DNA of 51,929 bases from an uncultured Bacteroidota bacterium (GTDB lineage: Bacteria; Bacteroidota; Bacteroidia; Bacteroidales; F082), in the NCBI GenBank assembly GCA_913055825.1, contig CAJXKB010000012.1, positions 1 through 51,929 of the forward strand, read 5' to 3'. The notes beneath the pieces are model-generated. The model was not told where the DNA came from. It ran no database searches and saw nothing but the letters and a program-made list of their open reading frames with translations. Below, in pieces: positions 17,107 to 26,800 of this stretch; positions within the stretch are counted from its first letter, which is position 1, and each line of letters begins with the position of its first letter. The position numbers were made by a program, and so were the translations under genes.

Positions 17107-17893
17107 AATAGATTTTAGAAAATACTTTTACAACCGCAGTTTCTGGATACTTACTGCTTTGTATTTATTACTCATCGTATTGGTTTTTGCAGGCTCGGAA
17201 GGTTTCATAAACAAGATTATGACGAACGCCGGTAAAAATTCGCCCATTGCAATTCCCGGCTTTAGCTTATATAGCTTTCCGTTTGTTTGGCATAATTTGG
17301 CCTTTTTAGCGGGATTTTTTAAAATTTTCCCCGCTTTGATTGTTGTGATTTTTGTAACCAACGAATTTAGTTATAAAACGATCCGTCAGAATGTGATGTC
17401 GGGCTTAAGCAGAAATGAGTTTTTATTTTCTAAAGTGATTTTTGTTTTTCTGTTTTCACTCATTTCCACCCTGGTTTTGTTTTTCTCGGCATTGTTCCTC
17501 GGCTTAACACATACTGATATGGTTAGTGTGGGACTTGTGTTTGATAAAATGTTTTTTGTGGCAGCCTATTTCCTGGAATTATTTACTTTCTCCATGTTAG
17601 CACTGATGATTGCTTTTCTTGTTAAAAAGCAGGGCCTTGCCATTGGTGTGCTGGCGTTGTACTTTTATGTTATTGAGCCGTTGGTGGCCTATAAACTTCC
17701 CGATTACGTCAGCCAATATCTTCCGGTAAAGGTGATGGGTCATTTAATCGATATTCCCAACTCATCACTAATGAAATTATTTGGGGTAAATTTTAGGGAA
17801 TATGTTTCTTTACAGGATGTCGTATTGTGTATGGCTTATTCGGTTTTGTTTTTTGTTGTAATATATTGGTTTTTAAAACGAAGTGATATATAA
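17090..17893 (+). CDS. ABC-2 type permease subunit
   Basis: About 267 residues with six predicted transmembrane segments, typical of ABC-2 exporters such as BcrB or NatB. It begins MFRLIKIDFRKYFYNRSFWI and includes the cytosolic coupling segment TNEFSYKTIRQNVMSGLSRNEF. The frame also opens at TTG 17069, but ATG 17090 is better. It forms a transporter with the preceding ATPase; cargo is unknown. The stop and the next gene's ATG share a base (TAATG). Confidence 0.88.
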   Translation: MFRLIKIDFRKYFYNRSFWILTALYLLLIVLVFAGSEGFINKIMTNAGKNSPIAIPGFSLYSFPFVWHNLAFLAGFFKIFPALIVVIFVTNEFSYKTIRQNVMSGLSRNEFLFSKVIFVFLFSLISTLVLFFSALFLGLTHTDMVSVGLVFDKMFFVAAYFLELFTFSMLALMIAFLVKKQGLAIGVLALYFYVIEPLVAYKLPDYVSQYLPVKVMGHLIDIPNSSLMKLFGVNFREYVSLQDVVLCMAYSVLFFVVIYWFLKRSDI

Positions 17894-18939
17894 TGAGGGC
17901 TAAGTATTGGTTTTTGGTATTTTTGGGATTATTTGTTCTTTCGGGATGGTCATGTGCCCCCAAAATATATCAGGCTGCAAAACCTGCAATGCTTACCGAT
18001 GGACGATACGATGCTTATCCTTACGGCGATGTGTCATTTGCTTTAAATAAAATATCACAATCAATATATAAATTGAATGTGATCACTTTTTATAAAACCT
18101 ATTATTTTTCAAAACACCAATCTTTTGTTAAGCATAATTTGCATGATTCGTTGATGTTGTCGGAGGCAGTGGCGCAGGCGGTAACACACGAAACTGCTCT
18201 TGGAACAGCTACTGTAGTGTATCTTGATAATTATCTCGCCGGCTTGTTAACCTGTGCCCACGTTGTTCATTTTGCTGATACATTAGTTCGCTATTTTCCT
18301 GATGCACAGGCAAAGGTACAGAGCGTATCGGTTAAGATCAAGCAAAAAATATTTGTGTCGGGAATGCAGGGAATTGAACCCGAAGTTGTTGCTACTAACA
18401 CAAAAAGTGATATTGCATTGTTAAAGATGGATGTGGAATCATTGCCTGTTGAAGAGATGCCTGTAAAGCTGCCTGTTCCGGTTGGGAATTCTGCACAACT
18501 CGGCTGGGGGAACTTTGTTTATATCATGGGGTTCCCACTGGGACAAATGATGCTTAATCATGGAATTGTAAGTCATCCTTCACAACAGCGAAAAGGTTTT
18601 TTTCTTACAGATGCTGTTTTTAATAAAGGAATTAGTGGGGCCCCTGTATTTGCTATAAGGGATGGCGCCCCTTATTTTGAATGGGTTGGAATGGCAAGTT
18701 CAGGCATGGTAGATAAGCTGGTTTATCTTGAACCTGCACTGGATAAGGATGAAACATATACACAATCGGAAGCTTTCTCCGGCAAAATACTTATTAACAG
18801 AAAAAAGATAATAAAATATGGTTTAACCTATTCCGTTTCGATTGAAGAAATACTTAAGTTTGTCAATCAACACCAGACTGAGTTATCTGAGAATGGATTT
18901 CGTGTGGATGGATTTTTTCAAAGAGATGTTGGAAATTGA
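17893..18939 (+). CDS. Lipoprotein with trypsin-like serine protease fold
   Basis: A 348-residue protein. The signal peptide ends in LSGWSC, a probable though imperfect lipobox (Cys21). The chymotrypsin-fold triad is visible: His in LTCAHVVHF, Asp in NTKSDIALLKMD, and Ser in FNKGISGAPVFA (the usual GNSGGP is GISGAP). YIMGFPLGQMM is the second-barrel strand. No PDZ domain follows, unlike DegP. It is likely tethered to the membrane and acts on envelope proteins. Its position directly after an ABC exporter suggests it works on, or protects against, the exported cargo; that is inference. Confidence 0.82.
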   Translation: MRAKYWFLVFLGLFVLSGWSCAPKIYQAAKPAMLTDGRYDAYPYGDVSFALNKISQSIYKLNVITFYKTYYFSKHQSFVKHNLHDSLMLSEAVAQAVTHETALGTATVVYLDNYLAGLLTCAHVVHFADTLVRYFPDAQAKVQSVSVKIKQKIFVSGMQGIEPEVVATNTKSDIALLKMDVESLPVEEMPVKLPVPVGNSAQLGWGNFVYIMGFPLGQMMLNHGIVSHPSQQRKGFFLTDAVFNKGISGAPVFAIRDGAPYFEWVGMASSGMVDKLVYLEPALDKDETYTQSEAFSGKILINRKKIIKYGLTYSVSIEEILKFVNQHQTELSENGFRVDGFFQRDVGN

Positions 18940-18954
18940 CATTCAGATGGGAAG

Positions 18955-19797
18955 GTGGAAAAATTTATTTTATTATTAATTTTTAATCATTTGAACCGGA
19001 GAAGAAGTTTTAAAAACAGGGAATCATACGAGCATTTCCGCATCGGTTGGGGTAAGCGGTTGTTTGATGTTACGTTCTCCCTGCTCGCCTTGATTTTTTT
19101 CTCCCCCCTTTTATTGATTCTGATTATTGCAATAAAGATAGAAAGCAGGGGACCGGTTATATTTGCTCAAGAAAGAGTAGGTACAGGCTACGACATATTT
19201 ACCTTTTATAAACTCCGTACTATGGTAAAACATGCCGAGAATCATATCGGGCAGTTGGAAGGGCTTAATGAATATTTGAATGAACTGAAAAAAGAAGGTA
19301 ATTTGGATAATATTGAGGAATGTCCCGACTGTAAACGTCTGGGACACCCGTGTTCCCCATTGTTATATTTAGATGGTATTGAGATGTGCGAAAATAATTA
19401 TCTGCGCATGAAAAAATCTGAACTTTTACAAAAAGCATTCTTTAAGGTTAAGGATGATCCACGTATCACTAAAGTAGGAAGAATAATCCGGCAATTTCAT
19501 TTTGACGAGATCCCTCAATTTTATAATGTATTAAAGGGAGATATGTCGGTGGTGGGAAATCGGCCTTTGCCACTTTACGAGGCTGAACATTTAACTACCG
19601 ACGAATGGGCTTACCGTTTTTTGGCCCCGGCCGGGATTACAGGTTTATGGCAAATACATGCTTCGGAGCTTCATAGCCCGGAAGAGCGTATCGCCCTTGA
19701 TAATCAATATGCTATGATAGCTAATCCGTGGACAGACTTGAAGATTGTTATCCGTACTATCATAACATTTTTTAATTTTAAAAAGACTTCTTATTAA
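18955..19797 (+). CDS. Polyprenyl-phosphate sugar phosphotransferase (bacterial sugar transferase)
   Basis: A 280-residue initiating glycosyltransferase. It begins at GTG 18955, with a monotopic hydrophobic helix at about 45-66 after GWGKRLFDVTFS. It keeps the catalytic stretches GPVIFAQERVG and FYKLRTM, then KVGRIIRQFHFDEIPQFYNV and MSVVGNRPLPLYEAE. Between them is an insert with four Cys (EECPDCKRLGHPC and EMCENN), seen in a Bacteroidota subgroup, that could bind metal. It would load a sugar phosphate on undecaprenyl phosphate to start a surface polysaccharide or glycan. It is the last gene of the ABC run, 15 bases after the protease gene. Confidence 0.88.
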   Translation: MEKFILLLIFNHLNRRRSFKNRESYEHFRIGWGKRLFDVTFSLLALIFFSPLLLILIIAIKIESRGPVIFAQERVGTGYDIFTFYKLRTMVKHAENHIGQLEGLNEYLNELKKEGNLDNIEECPDCKRLGHPCSPLLYLDGIEMCENNYLRMKKSELLQKAFFKVKDDPRITKVGRIIRQFHFDEIPQFYNVLKGDMSVVGNRPLPLYEAEHLTTDEWAYRFLAPAGITGLWQIHASELHSPEERIALDNQYAMIANPWTDLKIVIRTIITFFNFKKTSY

Positions 19798-19804
19798 CCC
19801 GATT

Positions 19805-19855
19805 AACCTGAGCCCGGCATAAGCTGTGAAGTAAATCTTATGTCAAACTCAGGTT
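19805..19855. terminator. Two-part hairpin between convergent genes
   Basis: Outer arms AACCTGAG (19805-19812) and CTCAGGTT (19848-19855), inner arms CATAAG (19818-19823) and CTTATG (19837-19842), with symmetric 5-base internal loops. It lies between the sugar transferase stop and the M48 peptidase stop, so it can serve both strands. The outer arm shares AACCTGA/TCAGGTT with the hairpin at 1041-1089. Confidence 0.6.
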
Positions 19856-19862
19856 GTTAATA

Positions 19863-21095
19863 TTATGAATCCTCTATTGCATTTTTCCTTTGTAATAATG
19901 TGGGATGCGAATAATAAAAAAACACATATGCAGGATGAGGTTGCAGGTTGCTGAGACTTTTAACTGATAAGTTAATGAGTGCATTAACGAGTGATTTCCC
20001 AAGCCCATACATTTTGGCAAAAGCATCGGCCTCATATTCGTGCTTTCGCGAGATAAGCTGATTTGGAATATTCAATAAAAAAGAAATTGGAGAATATAAA
20101 AGACTGAATGCAAGCAGGCCCATTTGGAAACTTGCCTGCTTTGCCCCAAGTGCCATTGATAAAGCAGGATTATTTAGTGCCCACCATAATAAAATCAACA
20201 TAAAAGCCATTTGTAACAATGACAATGCAAGCCCTTTATAAATGTGTTTCTTTTTGTAATGACCTACTTCATGAGCCAGAACTGCTACAATTTCTTCCTT
20301 ACTTAAATCGTTGATGAGGGTGTCGTAAAGAATAATCTTCTTTTTGGGCCCCAATCCGCTGAAATAAGCATTGGCTTTGCTGCTGCGTTTTGAACCGTCC
20401 ATTACATAGATGTTATTGAGCCCGAAGCCGGCTTGTTGTGCAAAATCCTCAATGGCTGTTTTTAATTCTCCGTCTTCAAGAGGTACTAACCTATTAAACA
20501 ATGGAACAATAAGGCTGGTGTAGAACATAGCCATAAAAATGCTGAAAAATCCAATTCCTCCCAATGCTATAAGCCAAAATAACGAGCCCCCGTTTAGATA
20601 AGCCCACTGTATAAACAGCAGCGCTCCTCCTCCCAGCAATAAACCCAGTATCCACGATTTGAGCTTGTCAAGCACAAAAGTGCTAACAGTGGTTTTGTTA
20701 AACCCAAATTCATCTTCAATAACAAAGGTTTGGTAAAGTTGAAATGGGAGGGATAAAATATCAAATCCCAAACCCAATACCCCAAAAAATAGCAAGCTCT
20801 GCAAATAAACTGAATTACTCAGGTTAGTTACCCAATCATTAACAATTGCAAAACCCTGAAGGCTTAACATAAGCATGAGCAATAAAAATAAGAAACCGGA
20901 CGAAATCATCGAAAAGCGGGCATTGGCTTTGAGATAGGCCTGCGATTTATGGTACTTTTGCTCGTTGTATATCCCGGATAATTCGGTTGGTAGTTTTTCT
21001 TTAAAGTGTTTTAGATTAAGATATTCGAGGAAACGTTCCACGATGAAATCAAAAACTACAATGCCAATAATAATATAGAATAAAAAAATTTGCAT
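19863..21095 (-). CDS. M48 metallopeptidase, Ste24/CAAX-protease type
   Basis: A 410-residue membrane protease with about seven hydrophobic segments. The zinc motif HEVGH is at residues 275-279 (AVLAHEVGHYKKKHIYKG), and the third ligand Glu is in RKHEYEADAFAKMYG. The stretch SKRSSKANAYFSGLGPKK is typical of the Ste24 branch. It probably clears damaged or misfolded membrane proteins. It is the last gene of the fabG-ydcF unit, with 15 bases between it and the preceding gene. Confidence 0.92.
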   Translation of the reverse strand: MQIFLFYIIIGIVVFDFIVERFLEYLNLKHFKEKLPTELSGIYNEQKYHKSQAYLKANARFSMISSGFLFLLLMLMLSLQGFAIVNDWVTNLSNSVYLQSLLFFGVLGLGFDILSLPFQLYQTFVIEDEFGFNKTTVSTFVLDKLKSWILGLLLGGGALLFIQWAYLNGGSLFWLIALGGIGFFSIFMAMFYTSLIVPLFNRLVPLEDGELKTAIEDFAQQAGFGLNNIYVMDGSKRSSKANAYFSGLGPKKKIILYDTLINDLSKEEIVAVLAHEVGHYKKKHIYKGLALSLLQMAFMLILLWWALNNPALSMALGAKQASFQMGLLAFSLLYSPISFLLNIPNQLISRKHEYEADAFAKMYGLGKSLVNALINLSVKSLSNLQPHPAYVFFYYSHPTLLQRKNAIEDS

Positions 21096-21110
21096 TTCAA
21101 AAACTGAGTA

Positions 21111-21869
21111 TTAAATATATCCCATAAACTTATATGCTACATATCCCAACATTTCATGTGTCATACTATTCCAGATGAGAAAGTTAGATATGTTTGGTAT
21201 GAAGAGGTATTCGACATTTTGGTGTGTATTTGAATTGATTAAATTGGTGGGATATGGCATTGCATTAATGCCTTCGTGACGAAAACAGGCCAGGGCCCGA
21301 CGCATGTGAAGTGATGAAGTAATAAGAAGAACTTTCTTTAAATCAGGATGTTGTAAAAGTATTTGTTTGGAATAAACAGCATTTTCATGTGTGTTCTCGG
21401 CGAGGGTATCCATAAGGATACGACCAGGGGGAAAGTTTATACTAATTAGGAATGACCGCATGAGCCTTGATTCCTTTAAATTACGATAAATTAAATTGCC
21501 CGAGCCCCCTGTAATCAGGATACGTTTTATTTTTCCTTTTTGATATAATTCCACTGCCTGTAACAATCGGTCGATATTTCCTTTAAAAATATTGCGGTGG
21601 TATTTTTTTTCGTAGGTAATTGTAGAACCGCCTAACACAACGCCAACATCATAAGTCTGAGTGATCTCTTTTGGAGAAACAGCCCATAACCCGGTGATTT
21701 TAGTAATGAAAAACGAATTGGAAAAAAGTATCAATACCACCAAACCGCAGTAAAGGCTTCTTTTTCTTGTTTTACTGTTTTTATGGAATACAGCAAAGAC
21801 CAACAAAATTAACAGCCAAATAGCAGGCCTTAAAAAGTATGATAATATTTTGGAGATAATAAAAAACAT
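21111..21869 (-). CDS. YdcF/SanA family (DUF218) membrane protein
   Basis: A 252-residue protein with two N-terminal transmembrane helices (about 5-22 and 35-55) and a DUF218 domain. The domain has VGVVLGGSTITYEKKYH, KRILITGGSGNLIY and VLLITSSLHMRRALACFRHE. E. coli relatives (ElyC, SanA) influence peptidoglycan and envelope integrity; the biochemical activity is unclear. It lies between fabG (19 bases) and the M48 gene (15 bases). Confidence 0.86.
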   Translation of the reverse strand: MFFIISKILSYFLRPAIWLLILLVFAVFHKNSKTRKRSLYCGLVVLILFSNSFFITKITGLWAVSPKEITQTYDVGVVLGGSTITYEKKYHRNIFKGNIDRLLQAVELYQKGKIKRILITGGSGNLIYRNLKESRLMRSFLISINFPPGRILMDTLAENTHENAVYSKQILLQHPDLKKVLLITSSLHMRRALACFRHEGINAMPYPTNLINSNTHQNVEYLFIPNISNFLIWNSMTHEMLGYVAYKFMGYI

Positions 21870-21888
21870 CAGATGTATCTGTGGCGAA

Positions 21889-22635
21889 TCAGGTGCTCAT
21901 GCCGCCACACACATTGATAACCTGCCCGCTGACATATGACGAAAGTCCTGAAGCCAGGAAAGTTGCCACATTGGCCACGTCTTCAGGCTTTCCCGACCGG
22001 CGTAGCGGAATAGTTTTAATCCATGCTTCCCTTACTTCTTCTGAAAGTTTGTGCGTCATTTCAGTATCAATAAAACCCGGGGCAATGGCGTTGCACCGGA
22101 TGCCTCTGGAACCCAACTCCTGGGCAATTGATTTTGTGAATCCTATAAGCCCGGCCTTGGAGGCGGAGTAGTTTGCCTGGCCTGCATTACCGTTGACGCC
22201 CACTACAGAACTCATGTTGATAATTGAGCCGCTCCGTTGTTTAATCATGCTTTGTTGCACTGATTTTGTGAGGTTAAAGGCTGATTTTAAATTGACTGTT
22301 ATTACAGCATCCCAATCCTGTTCAGTCATGCGCAGCAAAAGATTATCGCGTGTAATTCCTGCATTATTCACCAGGATATCAATTTTCCCGAAATCATTTA
22401 AAATATCAGCAATGAGTTTTCCACTATCAGCCAGCGAAGCAGCATTGGAGGCATACCCTTTGGCTTTTACGCCTAAGGCTTTTATTTCTTCCTCGGTGGT
22501 CTTCATGTTTTCATCATAGTTCAGGTCGCTGAATGCAATATCAGCCCCTTCAGATGCAAATTTTAAAGCAATAGACTTACCAATTCCCCTTGCTGCCCCT
22601 GTGATTAGGGCTGTTTTTCCATCAAGTAATTTCAT
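21889..22635 (-). CDS. fabG: 3-oxoacyl-[acyl-carrier-protein] reductase
   Basis: A 248-residue short-chain dehydrogenase that reduces 3-oxoacyl-ACP with NADPH in fatty acid elongation. The cofactor loop is TGAARGIGKS. NNAGITRDNLLLRMTEQDWD is the FabG-specific stretch. The catalytic Ser/Tyr/Lys lie in INMSSVVGVNGNAGQANYSASKAG. The C-terminus ASGLSSYVSGQVINVCGGM is also typical. It leads a leftward unit and has a well-formed promoter at 22661-22690. Confidence 0.94.
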   Translation of the reverse strand: MKLLDGKTALITGAARGIGKSIALKFASEGADIAFSDLNYDENMKTTEEEIKALGVKAKGYASNAASLADSGKLIADILNDFGKIDILVNNAGITRDNLLLRMTEQDWDAVITVNLKSAFNLTKSVQQSMIKQRSGSIINMSSVVGVNGNAGQANYSASKAGLIGFTKSIAQELGSRGIRCNAIAPGFIDTEMTHKLSEEVREAWIKTIPLRRSGKPEDVANVATFLASGLSSYVSGQVINVCGGMST

Positions 22636-22638
22636 AAT

Positions 22639-22675
22639 AAATTTCTATTTGTTCAGGGTTCAAAGATAGAAATTT
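22639..22675. promoter_or_regulatory. Dyad overlapping the fabG promoter
   Basis: Perfect 10-bp inverted repeat AAATTTCTAT (22639-22648) and ATAGAAATTT (22666-22675), spacer 17 bases. The right arm overlaps the -7 box and the left arm is just before the start codon. A DNA operator or an mRNA leader structure are both possible. Confidence 0.45.
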
Positions 22676-22690
22676 ACACAAATCCTCAAA
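22661..22690 (-). promoter_or_regulatory. Promoter of fabG-ydcF-M48 unit
   Basis: On the minus strand TTTG (22690-22687), an 18-base spacer and TATCTTTG (22668-22661). This is a full match to the Bacteroidota -33/-7 pattern, 25 bases before the fabG ATG. Confidence 0.65.
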
Positions 22691-22715
22691 AGGAATAAAT
22701 TGCAAGTATGAAGAT

Positions 22716-23870
22716 TTAAATTTTCGGCAGGCTTAGCCTTACTTTTGCCCCACCTTCTTTTCGATTGCTGACCTGAACATTCCCGTTGTGAAAATTCATA
22801 ATTAACTTTATGGCGGCCAGTGAAAGCCCGGTACCTTCTTCGTGTAAAATGTCACCGGTTGAAAATAACTCAAAAATATTTTTGATGGATTCCTTGTTAA
22901 ATCCCGGTCCATCATCTAAACATTCTATAATTACTTCCGAATCAGTGCTTTCGATGTTTATTAAAATATGGCACTGTTCACCTGCATATTTTACGGCATT
23001 TGCCATGAGCATCTCCAATGATTGACGGATCAGGTCGGCATCAGCAGCAATCATCACTTTTTTGTCAACATTGTTAAGCCGGATGGATGCCTGAAGGTTT
23101 TTGTGCATTTCCAGAAAATGTTCAACAGCCATTTCCCCGAGATACTTTACGGCAGTGGGTATTAAATCGGGTTTGTATTTGTGCACTTTTAACTGGGTAA
23201 TGAGCAAGGCAATATCTGAAAAACGGGCAAGCCGGTCCGATACATCTTCAAGATAGGTTAAATATTCTTTTTGCTCTTCACTTAATTGGGTTTGGCTGAG
23301 CAAGGTTGTCAAACCGGTTATCCCATTTAATGGGGTGCGGAGTTCATGGCTGATGATGGCCAGAAAATCAGTTTTTGTTTTTTCGAGTTTCCCCAGGCGT
23401 TCATAAGCATTATCTAATTCTTTTGTGCGTTCTTCAACCTTTTGTTCAAGCGACTGATTTAGTTCAGCCAATGCTTTTTTTTGCTCGTGTAGTTGAATGT
23501 GTGTTTTTGTACGTGCCAATAATTCCGAAGAGTTAAAAGGTTTGGTGATATAATCTTGTCCGCCTGCTTCAAATCCTTTAATGATACTTTCCATATCGGC
23601 TTTGGCAGTGAGAAAAATAATAGGGGTTTCCCTGGTTTTTTCCTTTTTTTTCAGTATACGGCAAACTTCATAACCATCTTTCCCCGGCATCATTATGTCA
23701 AGTAAAATCAAATCGAAAGTTTGATGTTCAAGAATATTCAGTGCCTGATCGCCATCCTGGGCATAGGCAATTTGATAACCTGCATTGGACAAAATGCTCC
23801 CTAAGATTTGTATGTTTTTGGGTACGTCATCTACCACAAGGATTTTCTGTTTCATTATTTCAACTTTCAT
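22716..23870 (-). CDS. Receiver-histidine kinase hybrid
   Basis: A 384-residue cytosolic protein. The N-terminal receiver (KILVVDDVPKNIQILGSIL) has its phospho-acceptor Asp in LILLDIMMPGKDG and conserved Lys in FNSSELLAR. A coiled coil (about 130-165) leads to HisKA with phospho-His in FLAIISHELRTPLNGI, and HATPase_c with NAVKYAGEQ, CLDDGPGFNKE and GTGLSLAAIK. There is no sensor and no DNA-binding domain, so it probably relays signals from the two upstream kinases. Two ATGs are possible (23870 and 23855, MKQKILVV). It lies 14 bases after the preceding gene. Confidence 0.88.
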   Translation of the reverse strand: MKVEIMKQKILVVDDVPKNIQILGSILSNAGYQIAYAQDGDQALNILEHQTFDLILLDIMMPGKDGYEVCRILKKKEKTRETPIIFLTAKADMESIIKGFEAGGQDYITKPFNSSELLARTKTHIQLHEQKKALAELNQSLEQKVEERTKELDNAYERLGKLEKTKTDFLAIISHELRTPLNGITGLTTLLSQTQLSEEQKEYLTYLEDVSDRLARFSDIALLITQLKVHKYKPDLIPTAVKYLGEMAVEHFLEMHKNLQASIRLNNVDKKVMIAADADLIRQSLEMLMANAVKYAGEQCHILINIESTDSEVIIECLDDGPGFNKESIKNIFELFSTGDILHEEGTGLSLAAIKLIMNFHNGNVQVSNRKEGGAKVRLSLPKI

Positions 23871-23884
23871 AGTATGTTCTGTTT

Positions 23885-26800
23885 TTAAAGATATCTTTTG
23901 AATTGTTTTAAGTAAAAATCGATGTTTTCAATATCAAAATCCCGGCAGGCCGTTGCCAAATTCTTTGCAAGTTTTTCCATCGGTTTTATGTGATGTTTTG
24001 CGCTGAAAGCATGTACTTCTTTGCTAAAATCGGCTATTTCATCTATCATCATACTTTGGTACAGCTGTTCCCATCTTAGTCGGAAAGACCGTGTAAATTT
24101 TTGTTGTATTTCAGGATTTATCCGGCTCTGTTGGCGATTTGTTTTTTTGGCAGAATTTTGTTGATCGTTAGTTTTTGGATGGTTATTGTTATGTGTAGAA
24201 TCTTGCCCGGCCGATGCTTTTCCGGTTCTTTTTATGTCGTTAAAATAAATGGTAAAGGTAGAGCCTTTGCCTGTTTTGCTTTCAAGTTCGATGGTCCCGC
24301 CCATGATTTCGATGAGGCGTTTGGCAATATTTAGCCCTAAACCGGAACCCTGGTTTTTCCGGGTGTCTTTGCCGGGCACTTGTTTAAAGGCATCAAAAAT
24401 TCCCTTTTGGGCTTCTTTAGGAATTCCTTTCCCTGTATCTTCAATTTGAATTTTTATATTAAATAATTGCTTCGGTTCATCCATAGACAGCAATTCAATA
24501 GTCAGGTGGACGTGTCCTTTATCTGTAAATTTAATGGCATTTCCCACCAGGTTAAAAAGAATTTGTCTGAAACGGGTACTGTCAAGCAAGAAAAGGCCAT
24601 CAAGCTCAGGTGACAGTTGTGTTGTAAATTCCAAATCTTTTTTCTCGATAAGGGGATAAAAAATTTGATAGATTTCCGTTAAAATATCTGAAAATGAAAC
24701 AGGTTCCCAAATTAGATCCAGTTTGTTGGCCTGAATTTTTGATAAATCAAGAATATCGTTGATGAGTTGCAGCAGGTTATTACTACTGGTGCGGATAGAT
24801 TGTAGAAATGATTCCTGATTATGTGATTTTAATAATGGTTTTAGTAGTTCGGTATAGCCAATAATTGAATTCAAAGGGGTTCGTATTTCGTGACTAATAT
24901 TGGCCAGGAACAAAGTCTTTGCCCGGTTGGCTTCCTCGGCCTGGTCCTTGGCTTTCTGATATTCGATGTTTCGTTTACGTAATTCAGTGTTAATAAGTTT
25001 AAGCCGTTGACTGGTTTTTTCGGCTCGTTCTTCCGCTTCTTTTCTTTTAGTGATGTCTTCAACAATTCCTTCATAATACATCACGTGTCCTGATTGGTCT
25101 TTAATTACCCAGGCACTTTCCATTACATAGATATTACGTCCGTCAGCTGTTGTCCAGATGTCTTCACGTCCCGTGATGATTTCCTGTTCCTCCAGCATGC
25201 GGATAAACTGGTTACGGTGTGGTTTTTCCTGGTTTAAATTAATTTTCTTCAGCTCGGTTTCGGTATAACCTAAAAGCCGGAGAAGGGTTTTGTTTGCAAA
25301 CCGGATGGTTCCGTCACGTGTGGTTTGGTACAGCCCGATGGTAGCATTTTCTACAATACTTCTGTATTGTTCCCTGCTGTTGAACAATTCATTGTTTAAT
25401 TGTTTTAGCTTTATCTGTTGTTTTCTTATTTCGTTGGCTTTGGCTTGAATGAGTGCATTTTTTTTATCCTGGATTTTTTTCCGGAAGTACAAAAACAAAC
25501 TGATGATAATGATGATTACCAAGATAAAAGTAACAAATATAATCAAGAGGATTTTTTGATTTTTTTCCCTGGTTAGTCTGAGCTGATTCATAGTATCCGC
25601 TTTTCTAAGTCGTTCGTTTTCAAGGTCTTTCTGCTCGGCTTCGTATCGTACTTCCATCTCGCTTACCATTTTGCGGTTGGTTTCATTGAAGATTTCCCCA
25701 TTGACTTTTACGTAGAGTTTCAGGTAATCGTAGGCCGTACGATAATAATGCCGGGCTTTGTTAATGTCAGAAAGTAAAAATAAGGTGTTCATTTCAAGAT
25801 CTTTGGCCTGAATGCTTTCGGCATAGGACAGGGCAGTATCTGCATAATGGATTGCTGAAGACAGATGGTTTTGCTGATAATAAATCTGAGCCAAGTCGTA
25901 CATGCTGATAGCCAGCCGACGACGGTCGCCCACCCTTTTTTTAATAGGAAGGGCCAGCTCTTGGTAGTACAAAGCCGAATCGTATTTTCGAAGTTTATAA
26001 TACACCTCGCCTATATTGGAAAGGGCGATGGAATAAAGCTTGTCGTGATGAAGTTTCCTGATCAGGCTTTCGGCTGCTTTAAATTGATGGATAGCCTTAG
26101 CAAAATGTTGTTCAAGTTCTTCAATGTCACCGAGATGAAGTTGGTTGTTTATGGAGTTGAACAGATCTCCTTTTTCGTGGTAAAAATCAAAAGCCGATTT
26201 GTAAAAATAACGTGCGCGCCCTAATTTTCCCCACGATTCCATTATTGTCCCCAGTTGTGTTTGGATAGAAGCGATGCCGTCGCGATCTCCTAATTGGTCA
26301 TAAATATCTTGCGAACGTTGCAACATGCCAATGGCTTTGGCGTAATCGTTATAATTTGACCAAACACGCGCTTCGTCTTTTAATGTTTTGGCTTGTCCGG
26401 GTTTGTCGTCCATTGTTTCATACAGTGCCCTCGATTTTTGAAAATTTTCGGCAGCCAGTTTGTATTTGGTCCATTTGTAATAATTGGTGGCACGTAAAAA
26501 ATAATATTCGGCTATTATTTGCCTGTTACTATCCAAAATAATTGGAGATATTTTTTTGAAAAGAGTGTCTGCCGAAGCATATCGGCAAAGGTCTTGATCG
26601 GCTTGTGCAAGTTTTAGTGAAAGCTGGATAATCAGTTTCCTTTTCTGCATGTGTTTTGCTATTCTTAAAGCCGTTTGATAATATAATATTGCTTTTACAG
26701 GATTTGATTTTTTATTGAGATCGGCAATTTTGGTAATGAGTGTAACTTTTTCTGTTTTGCTGAGGCTCGTATCATTTACCAATGTTTCTATGTCCGAACT

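Noticed and set aside
18160-18660. HtrA/DegP assignment for the lipoprotein protease
   Set aside because: The trypsin-like triad is present but no PDZ domain follows and the Ser motif is GISGAP, so I keep the general call.
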